A model generated the notes under the pieces. The model ran no database searches. It saw only the letters and a list, made by a program, of their open reading frames with translations, and had not been told where the DNA came from. Source: a virus. From it: a DNA stretch of 31,325 nt. Position numbers and translations under genes: made by a program. Positions 1-8,437 of this stretch are shown here, piece after piece. The first letter of the stretch is position 1. Every line of letters begins with the position of its first letter. The stretch spans positions 1-31,325 of IMG/VR virus record IMGVR_UViG_3300025645_000289; one strand, written 5' to 3'.

Positions 1-208
1 CCACTGTGTCAGTAAAGTTGCCCACAGTAATCAGCACCCGCTGACCAGCAGAAGGTGACGCAGGTAGAGTGATAGTTCTACCAGCCGCACTAACATAGAC
101 ATGAGTATTAGCTGTGGCTGTAATAGAGGACGCTGTGCTGACTGTGGTGATGCCTACGGTTATGGGGTCAGAAGCAATGACACCTGCTTTTACTTTTGTT
201 AAAGCCAT
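1..208 (-). CDS. Tail fibre / appendage protein, N-terminal part (runs off the window)
   Basis: The 69 visible residues start MALTKVKAGV. The start codon overlaps the stop of the fibre-chaperone gene upstream (TAATG). The stretch around residues 48-56 reads TLPASPSAG and is followed by a V-x-I-x-V-G segment. The same motif and layout occur near the C-terminus of the 603-residue fibre at 1178-2989, where they form a beta-rich tip module. I therefore read this as another short fibre or adhesin subunit on the distal tail. The C-terminal part lies beyond position 1. The family assignment rests on that local resemblance and on being last in a row of fibre genes. Confidence 0.6.
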   Translation of the reverse strand, partial: MALTKVKAGVIASDPITVGITTVSTASSITATANTHVYVSAAGRTITLPASPSAGQRVLITVGNFTDTV

Positions 209-489
209 TAGCCCACCTCTGGTCTTGTGTCTGGGAAGTCGTCAGTAGCTGGCCAGTCTCGTAGGGCTTGGCGATAAGCTAGGATAGCCTCAGCGTTAGG
301 GTAGTCGGATACTGTGGCTGCTATGTCAGTGCGAGTTAGTTCGCCATCACGCCACTGACGGGCATCTTCCTCTATCTCAGCGGTAGTTGGCTCAACAGCC
401 TCATTGACCATCTTATCTTCATACCAACCATCATACTGAAACCTAGTCAGGCCGTTGTCTAATACTGTTTCACTTATTGGGGTAGTCAT
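208..489 (-). CDS. Tail fibre assembly chaperone-like protein (Phage_tail_APC type)
   Basis: This is a 93-residue protein. Its diagnostic part is A-x-QWRDGEL-x-RTD (about residues 43-55) followed by YRQALRDWP (about 72-80), the pattern I know from the Phage_tail_APC family of small chaperones encoded next to tail fibres. Such proteins are thought to help fibres fold or trimerise and are not always found in virions. The start has a good ribosome-binding site (AAGGAGAAA, then ATG). It sits between two fibre-type genes and its stop overlaps the next start. A clear paralogue lies at the other end of the window (31115-31325), sharing the WRDGEL core, the ALRDWP core and a C-terminal DFPDT. Family is fairly secure; the fibre it serves is inferred from position. 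Confidence 0.72.
   Translation of the reverse strand: MTTPISETVLDNGLTRFQYDGWYEDKMVNEAVEPTTAEIEEDARQWRDGELTRTDIAATVSDYPNAEAILAYRQALRDWPATDDFPDTRPEVG
338..369. repeat. 32-bp identical repeat shared by the two fibre-chaperone genes
   Basis: Bases 338-369 are identical to 31248-31279. Both copies lie at the conserved A-RQWRDGEL part of the two chaperone paralogues. A second identical stretch of 14 bp is at 227-240 and 31137-31150. The repeats are in the same orientation and mark a gene duplication or recombination between fibre loci. Confidence 0.85.
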
Positions 490-499
490 TATTTTCTCC

Positions 500-1165
500 T
501 TAGCTATCTAGCCGAACTAAACAGCCTGCTTGTCTTGAATCAGCATGTGTAGTCCCTACGCTTGACGCAACAGTAATAGTTAAGCTGTTTTCAAAACGCA
601 CACAGGCTGCGGGATTAACAAGAGGCGCGTTGACATTTGGCCACAACTGTTTAGGGTAGTAACCAGCACCCCCTGAATAATCAACAGTCATGTTATCTGG
701 GTTTCCTACTGGTGCGCTTGAAGTACCAGCGTCCATTGCGGATTGAGGGGGAATCATTGAATAACCAACACTTAAAGATTGACCTAAAGTTATTGCTGAA
801 GGTAAACCTAAGTAACCTCTTATGTAGTAACTCCCTGCCGCTGGAGCTAAAGTTACTGTTGTTGCTACTCCGTCTACAGTAACTATAAAAGTAGTAACTA
901 AATTAGCAGTGCCGTTTGGCGCAGCTCCTCCAAAAGCATATATTAAAGACCCCCCTTTACCGCTAACGCTGTAGATAGTCCTGTGTGTGTTCGCTACAGA
1001 ATTAGTGTCTGTAAATGCAGTTAACGTCTTAGTGTTATAATAATAGGTACCATATGCTCTAAAAGCATTATTTGCCCAAACACCTACACTTTGAAAATCA
1101 GCATTAAATCTTGGCATCTTTGCTGGGTCGCGATTTAAACTGTCTCTACTTCCTATTACTGCCAT
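500..1165 (-). CDS. Probable tail-tip / receptor-binding structural protein, unrecognised
   Basis: I do not recognise the family. The 221-residue product has no membrane segment or signal peptide. It is rich in Ser, Thr, Gly, Ala and Tyr, and short hydrophobic strands such as TTFIVTVDG and YYIRGYLGL suggest a beta-sheet virion protein. It lies between the long fibre gene (1178-2989) and the fibre chaperone (208-489), the usual place for a variable receptor-binding or fibre-tip subunit. The start is preceded by AGAGG. The 221 residues may form a single distal domain that decorates the fibre. Function is inferred from position and composition only. Confidence 0.6.
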   Translation of the reverse strand: MAVIGSRDSLNRDPAKMPRFNADFQSVGVWANNAFRAYGTYYYNTKTLTAFTDTNSVANTHRTIYSVSGKGGSLIYAFGGAAPNGTANLVTTFIVTVDGVATTVTLAPAAGSYYIRGYLGLPSAITLGQSLSVGYSMIPPQSAMDAGTSSAPVGNPDNMTVDYSGGAGYYPKQLWPNVNAPLVNPAACVRFENSLTITVASSVGTTHADSRQAGCLVRLDS

Positions 1166-1177
1166 GTCTATAACCTC

Positions 1178-2989
1178 TTAAATAGTTGTCCAGCCAATGG
1201 TGCTATCCACGTAGACCATCTGTGCTGCGTTATTCTGTGGCAGTTGAGCATCTCCAGCTACCGAATTAATATTTGAGCCGTTACGTCCTACAGTAATTAA
1301 TGCTGCCCCTACGTTCTTAACAGTAACAACATCACCTGCTGATGGACTAGCTGGGAGTGTGAGAGTAAACGCAGTAGTGGCATGATTGCCTACAATTTGA
1401 TCGCCAGACAACATAGTGTAGTTGGCAGTCTTAACCAGCCAATCGTTATACAATCCGCCAACTGTGGCAAAAGACAAAGTGCCTGAACCGTTAGTTATAA
1501 GTGCTTGTCCTGTGCTGCCGTCAGTGACAGCAAGTTTTGCAATGTTTACAGCGTTGTCTACAATCTTTGCCGTAGTGACTGTGTTGTCTGCTGGAGTACC
1601 TATCTCAGTGACTGCAATAGCCGCTACCATAATCTCAATGGCTGCTCCGTTCGCAGGAGCTTCAGAGAAAGTAACTACAGCGGGATTGCCAGATACTGCA
1701 TACGTTGCCTTGTTTTGATACACGCCATCAATATAGACAAGCGTGTTGTTTTCAATTGCTGCGCCAGAGAGTGAGAAGGTTACGTCAGAGCCGTCACCAG
1801 TAAAGCTGTTGAGCAGGAGGTCAGCAGCACCGCCACCAATCTCGCCCCACTCTGTGGTATAGCCTTCAAACTTACCTTCAGTAGTGTTATAGCGGAACAT
1901 CCCCGCTGCTGGAGAGCCTTCACGCTGCCCTGTAGTACCTGCGGCAACTTTCAAAGAGCCGGTATTATTAAGTACAAGCGCACCAGTCATTGTGCCGCCA
2001 GATTTAGGCAAAGCGTTATCAGCTAAAGTGCCTTGTGCTGCGGTAGCGTAATCGGAAGAATCAAAAGCCTTTACTTGAGCGAGGTTAGCTACTTCGCTGT
2101 CCATCAACGCACCAGCGGCTGTTACGTTGGCTGTGTCTGTTACGTCTGCCCCAGCTTCAATGCCATCTAGCTTTGCACCGTCTGTAGCGACATCACGCCC
2201 ATCAAACGTGCTGCTGGTAGTAACTGCGCCCGTCAATGCTCCACCCGATAGTGGCAAAGCAATATTTGTAACGCTAGTGCTAAAGTCTGCGCTGACAGCC
2301 TGATTGCTGCCGTTTCCTAAGAAAAAGTTGCCATCATTAAGATTAGGCGTGGCGTTTGTGCGACCAGCACCGCTAACCTTGATGCTGCCGCTTGATGCGT
2401 GTGACTTTGTTACTTTAGCGATTTTCTGCAACAACGCAGATTCGCCAGTAGGTGCAGTAGTAGTTAGGGTGCCTGTAGCCGAGACAAAAAGCTCATCGCC
2501 CTCGCTAAAACTAGAGGTATCTAGCCCCTGCAAGGTGCCAAAAGTGACGACAGAGCAAGCAGCGTTAGCGTTTACTGTCGCATCAACAAGACCAAAGCAT
2601 GGCATTTTACTAGCGTCATCAGCATCTGCCTTACTAACTATGGTGGTATTTCCGCTAATGCCCGATATGTAAACTGGATCGCCTTTGGTCAGTGCCTCGC
2701 CAGCCTGACCTTTAAACAATATTGCGCCAGTCAGGTCACCGTTGAATCCTGTAGCCTCTACCTCGCCAGTAAAGGTAGCGCCCGACAATGCCGCATAGCC
2801 TGACAAATCTGGTGGGGTATAGGTGAACACCCCAGAAGAATATGCCAGTGCAGCAGTGCCTACGCTATTTGTAGTTACACTTAAATCACCATCTTCGAGT
2901 TTGTCTGTGTTGAGATTGGTAAAGTTGCTGTCAATCTCATTATTTGTCAGGGGCGAGCCTTTGCCTGCCCGTGTTACTATTGTAGACAT
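1178..2989 (-). CDS. Tail fibre protein
   Basis: This 603-residue protein starts MSTIVTRAGKGSPLT followed by N-x-E-I-D-S-N-F-x-N-L-N, an N-terminus I recall from tail fibres of marine phages. The body has repeated low-complexity motifs typical of trimeric fibre shafts: SGGALTGAV and SGGTMTGAL, each preceded by an L-P-x-SGG turn. A section near residues 395-460 (VYIDGVYQNKATY) resembles a beta-domain common in such fibres. The C-terminal about 90 residues contain TLPASPSAG and end in a beta-rich tip. It probably forms a side or terminal fibre that contacts the host surface. No intramolecular chaperone domain is visible, which fits the separate chaperone gene downstream. Confidence 0.78.
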   Translation of the reverse strand: MSTIVTRAGKGSPLTNNEIDSNFTNLNTDKLEDGDLSVTTNSVGTAALAYSSGVFTYTPPDLSGYAALSGATFTGEVEATGFNGDLTGAILFKGQAGEALTKGDPVYISGISGNTTIVSKADADDASKMPCFGLVDATVNANAACSVVTFGTLQGLDTSSFSEGDELFVSATGTLTTTAPTGESALLQKIAKVTKSHASSGSIKVSGAGRTNATPNLNDGNFFLGNGSNQAVSADFSTSVTNIALPLSGGALTGAVTTSSTFDGRDVATDGAKLDGIEAGADVTDTANVTAAGALMDSEVANLAQVKAFDSSDYATAAQGTLADNALPKSGGTMTGALVLNNTGSLKVAAGTTGQREGSPAAGMFRYNTTEGKFEGYTTEWGEIGGGAADLLLNSFTGDGSDVTFSLSGAAIENNTLVYIDGVYQNKATYAVSGNPAVVTFSEAPANGAAIEIMVAAIAVTEIGTPADNTVTTAKIVDNAVNIAKLAVTDGSTGQALITNGSGTLSFATVGGLYNDWLVKTANYTMLSGDQIVGNHATTAFTLTLPASPSAGDVVTVKNVGAALITVGRNGSNINSVAGDAQLPQNNAAQMVYVDSTIGWTTI

Positions 2990-3006
2990 CGGTAGCCCCT
3001 TCTAAA

Positions 3007-3456
3007 TTAAGATGCAGTTAAGGTAATAGTCCAAGTGATAGACATACTATCGGACGCGCCCTTATTTACCACGCTAAATACTGTACGGCAAAGCATATCA
3101 CCACTAGAAGAAGCATTGAAAATGCCAGCCTCTGTAACCGCACCAGTGCCTTCTCCAGCCTCAAAGCTAGATACATATGTAACGGTGTTGGTTGAAACAG
3201 TAGTGCTGTCTAACGCTTCTCTGGATCCTAGTATTGATACCAGATCAGTCTGACCAGCAGCAGCGGCAGTTGTGCCAGAGCCGACAGCCATGTGCGACAT
3301 AGCGCCCTGAGTAGTGTCTTTCATGCGGCTGACAATGTAATTCAGGCCATCGTCTACCACTAAGTTGTGAATTTCGCGGGTATCTTTTACAGTGCCATCT
3401 TCGCCTTTAACAACGATTGCCACATCACCGCGCAGTTTTAAGTTATCGTTAACCAT
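3007..3456 (-). CDS. Phage structural protein, probably tail-appendage subunit
   Basis: This 149-residue beta-rich protein has no membrane segment. Recognisable stretches are HNLVVDDGLNYI (about residues 30-41), MAVGSGTTAAAAGQTDL (about 56-72) and AVTEAGIF (about 106-113). I have seen this combination in small phage proteins encoded among fibre genes, annotated only as hypothetical or tail proteins. The ribosome-binding site AAGAGG precedes the ATG. Its position between a repeat-rich adhesin and the long fibre suggests a collar or connecting subunit of the distal tail, but the role is inference. Confidence 0.65.
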   Translation of the reverse strand: MVNDNLKLRGDVAIVVKGEDGTVKDTREIHNLVVDDGLNYIVSRMKDTTQGAMSHMAVGSGTTAAAAGQTDLVSILGSREALDSTTVSTNTVTYVSSFEAGEGTGAVTEAGIFNASSSGDMLCRTVFSVVNKGASDSMSITWTITLTAS

Positions 3457-3465
3457 TTGAACCTC

Positions 3466-4521
3466 TTAAAAGTTGCGGATGAAGCCGCAATATTCTTCTG
3501 CAAAATAATCTTCAAGCGCATAGGTCTGAGTTGTTAAGTTCCCAGAGTCTGACGCTGAAGGCGTTTCGGTTATTCCTTTACCCGCTAAGTTTACTATGGA
3601 ATCGGTAATCAATCCAAGTTCCGTCCGCGTCTTGACGAAATCCATCGTCTGATCATCCTCAACAGAGGATTCTCCATCAAGGTCATCGGTGCCATATAAA
3701 ATGTCGGTGATCACCTTAAAGAAGTCTTTTTTATCTATCTGATCGGCAGCGCCTGACGCATCGCTAGGGGCCAAGCCGAAACCAATAACACTAGAATCTG
3801 CAAATGCGCCACTGTCTGACAACGACTGTATCAATGCGACTACAACAGTTATCGAATCTGTAAAGCCTGCTGCGTCTGATCTTGAGGTTGTTAAACCTAA
3901 ATTTGCTGCATCACTGGCACTTGCAGCGTCAGCATGATCGCGCACATAGGCCAGCACAAATGACAGTGCGTCAGTTGCTCCCGATGTATCTGCAAGACCT
4001 TTGGTGAAGTCGAAAAACTCATCATCAGTCAGCGTGCCGCTGTCTGTTAGGTCAACACCGAAAAACAAAAGCACAGTAATTACATCTGTCAAAGACGCAG
4101 AGTCGCTTTCCGTCGATGTAAAATCTAATGCGGCTAAATCACTAACCGCTGGATTTTCTGACTTGGCTAAAATAGCAGACAAAGCAGCAGCATCAGCAAC
4201 GCTGCCTGCGTCAGCAAGCTCTTTCAAAGCCTCTATGACAGCCTGATCTGCGGCAGTGCCGCTATCAGCTAAACCTTTGGTCGATGCCAATGTTGTGCTG
4301 TCTGCAACACCTGCCGAGTCAGATGGCGACTTGCCTAATGCACGCGCAACGGAATCCACAATAGCTGCTGCATCTGTGAAAGCCTTGCTAAATAGTTGAC
4401 CAACAATAAAAGCGCCAACCTCTACTGCCGCTATTGCTCTAAGGCTAACAACCTGTGCCGCAGCTTTTAACGCAGACAGCTTCGCTATAGCTCGCCTAAG
4501 TGCAAACTTAGCGTCAGCCAT
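3466..4521 (-). CDS. Repetitive Asp/Ser/Ala-rich tail-appendage protein
   Basis: This 351-residue protein is made mostly of about ten degenerate repeats of roughly 18-24 residues. Their core is (L)-(S/A/T)-D-(S/A)-(G/A/S)-x-x-(A/T/S)-D followed by a hydrophobic stretch; examples are LADSGTAADQAV, LTDSGTLTDDEF, LSDSGAFADSSV and PSDSAGVADSTT. The N-terminal about 50 residues are basic and hydrophobic, unlike the repeats, and could be the virion-anchoring part. The last about 40 residues (ending CGFIRNF) are also non-repetitive. Repeat proteins like this are common next to fibre genes in environmental phages. The Asp-rich turns could bind calcium, but I see no RTX nonapeptide. Repeat number probably varies between relatives. 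Confidence 0.7.
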   Translation of the reverse strand: MADAKFALRRAIAKLSALKAAAQVVSLRAIAAVEVGAFIVGQLFSKAFTDAAAIVDSVARALGKSPSDSAGVADSTTLASTKGLADSGTAADQAVIEALKELADAGSVADAAALSAILAKSENPAVSDLAALDFTSTESDSASLTDVITVLLFFGVDLTDSGTLTDDEFFDFTKGLADTSGATDALSFVLAYVRDHADAASASDAANLGLTTSRSDAAGFTDSITVVVALIQSLSDSGAFADSSVIGFGLAPSDASGAADQIDKKDFFKVITDILYGTDDLDGESSVEDDQTMDFVKTRTELGLITDSIVNLAGKGITETPSASDSGNLTTQTYALEDYFAEEYCGFIRNF

Positions 4522-4522
4522 C

Positions 4523-4852
4523 TTAGAAATCAGCCCTGAGCTTGAAGTTTAAAAGCTCGTAGATTGTCTCGACTGTCCCCGAAGGGTAAGTAATCTCAAT
4601 CTCGCCCTCGTAGTAGCCAGAATCAAGGTCTAAATCTGTCGCTCCAAAACTAAACAACACTATGCCCTTTGCGTAATTTGTATTAGGGTTATTTACACCG
4701 CTAAGAGTAAACAGGGTTGTAGTGCCGCCTTTTTTGCGAAATTTCAAAACCAAAGTGCAGCCAGTTAAATCAACGATAGATCCGTCATCTTCTCTAGTGA
4801 TCGTCGCCTTTACCTGTGGCGCATTGTCATCTTTTACTAAGTAAAAAGTCAT
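4523..4852 (-). CDS. BppU N-terminal-like / Ig-like baseplate adaptor domain protein
   Basis: This 109-residue single-domain protein has the pattern DDNAPQVKATITREDDGS, then VDLTGCTLVLKFRKKGG, and ends in a YYEGEIEITYPSG strand pair. This is the layout of the N-terminal domain of lactococcal BppU-type baseplate proteins and of free-standing relatives that attach appendages to the tail tip. Here the domain stands alone, one base after the repeat protein and just before the tip genes. It may be the adaptor that docks the repetitive adhesin or fibre on the tip. The start has TAGAGG upstream. Fold assignment is from pattern memory; the docking role is inferred. Confidence 0.65.
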   Translation of the reverse strand: MTFYLVKDDNAPQVKATITREDDGSIVDLTGCTLVLKFRKKGGTTTLFTLSGVNNPNTNYAKGIVLFSFGATDLDLDSGYYEGEIEITYPSGTVETIYELLNFKLRADF

Positions 4853-4861
4853 CTTATGCCT

Positions 4862-5053
4862 CTAGGGGTCTACGAACCCATACTTAATCATGCCTTCGCC
4901 ATGATCTGCCTGAATAAAAAGTGTGTAAATGTCATCTCTTGAGCGAAGAGTAATATTTAATGCCTCTAATGCGGTGTTAGCATCAACAGGACTATTGTAT
5001 GTACCTGTCACGGTATCATCGCCATCGAGAGTAGTATAACCGATTTCTATCAA
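4862..5053 (-). CDS. Small conserved-looking tail-region protein, unknown
   Basis: I do not recognise this 63-residue protein. It is acidic (TLDGDDTVTGT, RSRDDIYTLF, GFVDP C-terminus) and has no membrane segment. It starts inside the last codons of the tail-tip gene (ATGA overlap), so it is probably translated by coupling to it. Being sandwiched between the tip protein and the BppU-like protein, it is probably a small tip or adaptor subunit. Nothing in the sequence defines its role further. Confidence 0.6.
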   Translation of the reverse strand: MIEIGYTTLDGDDTVTGTYNSPVDANTALEALNITLRSRDDIYTLFIQADHGEGMIKYGFVDP

Positions 5054-8000
5054 GATACGTTCTCCATTGTTCCGCTATACTTCATCAGCTTTGCAGTTAC
5101 ATTTGTTATGTTAGTAGTACCAACTATTTCCGGCCTAAATTCCGTTGTAGTAGTAGACTCGCCATATGTTTTAGCAATGTTGTGTCTTACAGTCTGCGTA
5201 GTTCCCGCTGGAACGTGTATGCGAATATCATCAAGAGAAGCTGGATCAACATAAGTATTTACACCAGCAAATCTGTAAGGGTTGAAATATAAAGTATCAC
5301 CTGTAGCAAATGGACTAGATAAAGCTGATACCATAATATATGTTCTATTTAGAGCAGTATGGTAAAACACTGAATTGATATTGCCATTGCTGGTTCCGCT
5401 AGAATTATTTGCAACACCCCCAGTATTATCTAAGGCAGAAAGGTAATTGCCAGATAGGTATATCCACCAGTTATACGGGAAGGGATTGCTAGACAAAGTA
5501 ACGCCACCTGCTGATCCAACTTGTACACCTGTTGCGCTTTTGCTTTTAACCTGCAATCCGAACTGAAACTCTACCTGATAATCTGTCCCTGAGCTATTGA
5601 TTACAACAAAATCAAAATCCATGTCTATACGCTGGCGCTTGCTAATGCTTAAAGATGGCGCGGGGATATAGAATTGCTGCGTAAATGCTGCTGTAGAGGT
5701 AATGGTGGTATTAACATATACACTGGTCGGGTAAAGCTCTGACACATCGCCTGAGAGCTTATCTACTGTAATACTAGATGCCTGTATCTCAGCGGCAGTT
5801 AAAGTGTTTGTAGCAATTTGTGCGGCAGTAATAGTTCTGGCTTCTATTTCATTAGCCGTTATAGTCCCTGCTTCTAGCTTATTGCCAGTAATTGTGCCTG
5901 CTAAAATAGACACTGCTGTCACAGCATTTGCCGCAATCGAGTCGCCATTAACAGCATCAGTTGCTATCAGCGCATTAGTTATAGCGTCATTGTCGATGTT
6001 AGGCGTATCAATAATGCCGACTTCTAAATTACCGCCACTGTATTTAACGGTTGTTCCATCAATGTTAGTTGCTGTGATCGTTCCTGTAATTGTTGCGCTA
6101 GTGGCTGTGATTGCGCCAGCAGGGGTTACTCTGAACGGTGCGCTGCCGAATGTTGCGTTGCCTAAGTAAATTCCGTTGGTGTCCGCTTTAAATATGCTTG
6201 TGCCAGTGCCAATCTTTACGGTTACGCCATCAATAGATCCAGCGGTAATCGTACCTATATCAGCACTAATAGCGGCTAGATTAGCTACATCAATTTTTAC
6301 AGCAGTAACTGCGTTAGCTGCGATAGAATCAGAATTAACTGCATCTGTATCAATAAGCCTATTAGTAATTGCATCGTCTGCAATTTTTATCGTATCGATA
6401 CTACCATCAGGAATAGTCGCTGCTGGTGCTGCTGTTGTAGTTGCGCTGACTACGCCACTAAACGCAGACTGGTTGCCTGTAAAGTCTACGGCCTTCACCT
6501 TGTAGTAATAGGTAGTTGTAGTGCTTAGTCCTACCTTAACAAATGAAGTGCCAGAGCTTTTGCCGACTAAAGAATATGTACCGCTAGATGATGTAGATTG
6601 ATAAACATCTACATGGCTAAAGTCAGCGGCAGTAGGATTCGTCCAGTTGACAGATATAGCCTCAAACTGGCCTGTAGCTGATACACTGCTAGGTACACTT
6701 GGCGCAGTGGTATCAGTCGCTGCTGTCGGTGAAGCTGCTACATAAGAAGAAGAGACACCAATCTCATTGATAGCTTTAACCCTGACGTTGTAGGTCTGGC
6801 CATTCTGTAGTGTAGTAATTACAGCAGGGCTAGACTTAGTTGTCATAGAGTAATAGTTAGACGCACTAGCCAGCTTCCACTCAACCACATAATGATCGGT
6901 AAAGGCATCGTCAGCATTAGTCCACGCCACGTTAAACTCTGCGTTAAATGTGCCGTCAGAGTTTAAAAAGCTGTCACCCGTTACGCTGAGATTAGTAGGC
7001 GCAGCAGCAGTTAGCCCGTCATATAACGCAACCTCACCAGCGCCAAGATAGACTTCCTCGTCTGAGGCAGTCCAGTCCCAGATAGATGCCGCAGTCTCAA
7101 TAGCATCTACATTTACTACAATCTGGCCATCTGCAAAGTCTAAGTTATATCCAACAACCTCAAACACCTTATTGGAATAACCCAGTCGAGCATTCGTTAC
7201 ATTGATATTGTCGCCAATCTTAAACCGTAAAGCACTAAGGTTGCAGGGTATGGTTATTGCTTCTTGCTGGCGGCTACGGAACAAGGCCAGCTTTGCTATC
7301 CGTTGTGCGCGAATATTATTAACCGTGAAAGGTAACGGCATATCTAAATAGATTGGATCGCCATCTTCAGCCACAAAAGTGCTAGATAGCTGTGCAGGGT
7401 AGTCGGCAAGAATAAAGTTATCATCCTCGGATAAAAACACGCCTTTTACGCCATTGTAAGCATTACGCCTAGACTGCTTGGTCTGGATGCTTATATCACC
7501 AACAGCGACCGATTCATCTACGCTGTAGGTAGGGGCCACATATTCGCCTGCATATATCTCAAACTTACCTGCCGAGAAAACAAGCCGCCCAATCATAGAA
7601 CCGAGCATCGAGTCTAAGTTGCCTTTTATAGAGCCAGCAGTATCTACAACGCCATCTAATTGATATCGCTTTTGAGTCCCACCAGCAGCAAGGGTTACCG
7701 TTTCTTCACAGACAGTTGCAGCAGCAGTAATGCTAGACGTTAAGATATTTCCTACAGTCTCACCCAGACCGTATTTAGTGTCTCGCAAGTAATCATAAAC
7801 GCACAAGGCTGGATTTTGGGACCACTCAGTAACACTGGTAGCAGGATTTAAAACCTTTTTCCCGCGAACTACAGTTGAGATATTAGGCAAGCCATTAGCA
7901 AACTGATCAACGTCATAGGTCAGCCTGACCACCATATAGGCTGTGTCTAGCAACTTATGATCTGATGTCCATTTAGTTGACGCTGCGTTTAAACCTGCAT

Positions 8001-8436
8001 CGGCTGTAGTCTGATCTCCCTTGTGAAAACCTATGCTTACATAGTTGCCCCAAGTCCCAACAAAACTACCATCCCATATTTTAACATCGTTAAACCAGAC
8101 TTCCTCGAAGGCATCAATCTCATGCCCAGCTACAGCGATAACCAACCATAGGTATTTATTGTCAGTGCCTGTTGACTCAAGGTAAACGATATTCCCGCCT
8201 ACTCTAGCTCGGCCATAGACTATCTTGCGCGATTGTGCAGCTTCTCTTGTTGTTATTGACCTGCCTTCCATAGCAGCCCCTAAATCAATGCTTGGCATTA
8301 GGGCTTGAGAAACTAAAGATAAACCAGCACCAATAGCAAAGGCTATCGCAACTTGGCTGAATGTTATTGCGGCAAACCCTATAGTTGCAGCAGCTCCTGC
8401 CGCGCTTACCAAACCTGCTATTACTACTGTAGCCAT
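5050..8436 (-). CDS. Tail tip / host-specificity protein (lambda gpJ-like, GTA megatron-like)
   Basis: At 1128 residues this is the largest protein here. The first about 48 residues are hydrophobic and Ala/Gly-rich, as in gpJ relatives. Residues about 50-450 form the conserved hub part, with SRKIVYGRARVGG (69-81) and VCDYLRD-like and DNINVTNARLGYSNKVFEV stretches typical of these proteins. Two fibronectin type III domains follow (about 480-570 and 578-668, each ending in a Y-x-Y-x-V-K-A pattern). Residues about 675-900 are short coiled or beta-helical repeats (DAITN...TDAVN.DSIAANAVTAV occurs twice, about 687-713 and 817-843). The last about 220 residues form a separate beta-rich domain, probably the exposed end. 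It caps the tail and is the central host-contact protein. Confidence 0.9.
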   Translation of the reverse strand: MATVVIAGLVSAAGAAATIGFAAITFSQVAIAFAIGAGLSLVSQALMPSIDLGAAMEGRSITTREAAQSRKIVYGRARVGGNIVYLESTGTDNKYLWLVIAVAGHEIDAFEEVWFNDVKIWDGSFVGTWGNYVSIGFHKGDQTTADAGLNAASTKWTSDHKLLDTAYMVVRLTYDVDQFANGLPNISTVVRGKKVLNPATSVTEWSQNPALCVYDYLRDTKYGLGETVGNILTSSITAAATVCEETVTLAAGGTQKRYQLDGVVDTAGSIKGNLDSMLGSMIGRLVFSAGKFEIYAGEYVAPTYSVDESVAVGDISIQTKQSRRNAYNGVKGVFLSEDDNFILADYPAQLSSTFVAEDGDPIYLDMPLPFTVNNIRAQRIAKLALFRSRQQEAITIPCNLSALRFKIGDNINVTNARLGYSNKVFEVVGYNLDFADGQIVVNVDAIETAASIWDWTASDEEVYLGAGEVALYDGLTAAAPTNLSVTGDSFLNSDGTFNAEFNVAWTNADDAFTDHYVVEWKLASASNYYSMTTKSSPAVITTLQNGQTYNVRVKAINEIGVSSSYVAASPTAATDTTAPSVPSSVSATGQFEAISVNWTNPTAADFSHVDVYQSTSSSGTYSLVGKSSGTSFVKVGLSTTTTYYYKVKAVDFTGNQSAFSGVVSATTTAAPAATIPDGSIDTIKIADDAITNRLIDTDAVNSDSIAANAVTAVKIDVANLAAISADIGTITAGSIDGVTVKIGTGTSIFKADTNGIYLGNATFGSAPFRVTPAGAITATSATITGTITATNIDGTTVKYSGGNLEVGIIDTPNIDNDAITNALIATDAVNGDSIAANAVTAVSILAGTITGNKLEAGTITANEIEARTITAAQIATNTLTAAEIQASSITVDKLSGDVSELYPTSVYVNTTITSTAAFTQQFYIPAPSLSISKRQRIDMDFDFVVINSSGTDYQVEFQFGLQVKSKSATGVQVGSAGGVTLSSNPFPYNWWIYLSGNYLSALDNTGGVANNSSGTSNGNINSVFYHTALNRTYIMVSALSSPFATGDTLYFNPYRFAGVNTYVDPASLDDIRIHVPAGTTQTVRHNIAKTYGESTTTTEFRPEIVGTTNITNVTAKLMKYSGTMENVS

Positions 8437-8437
8437 T

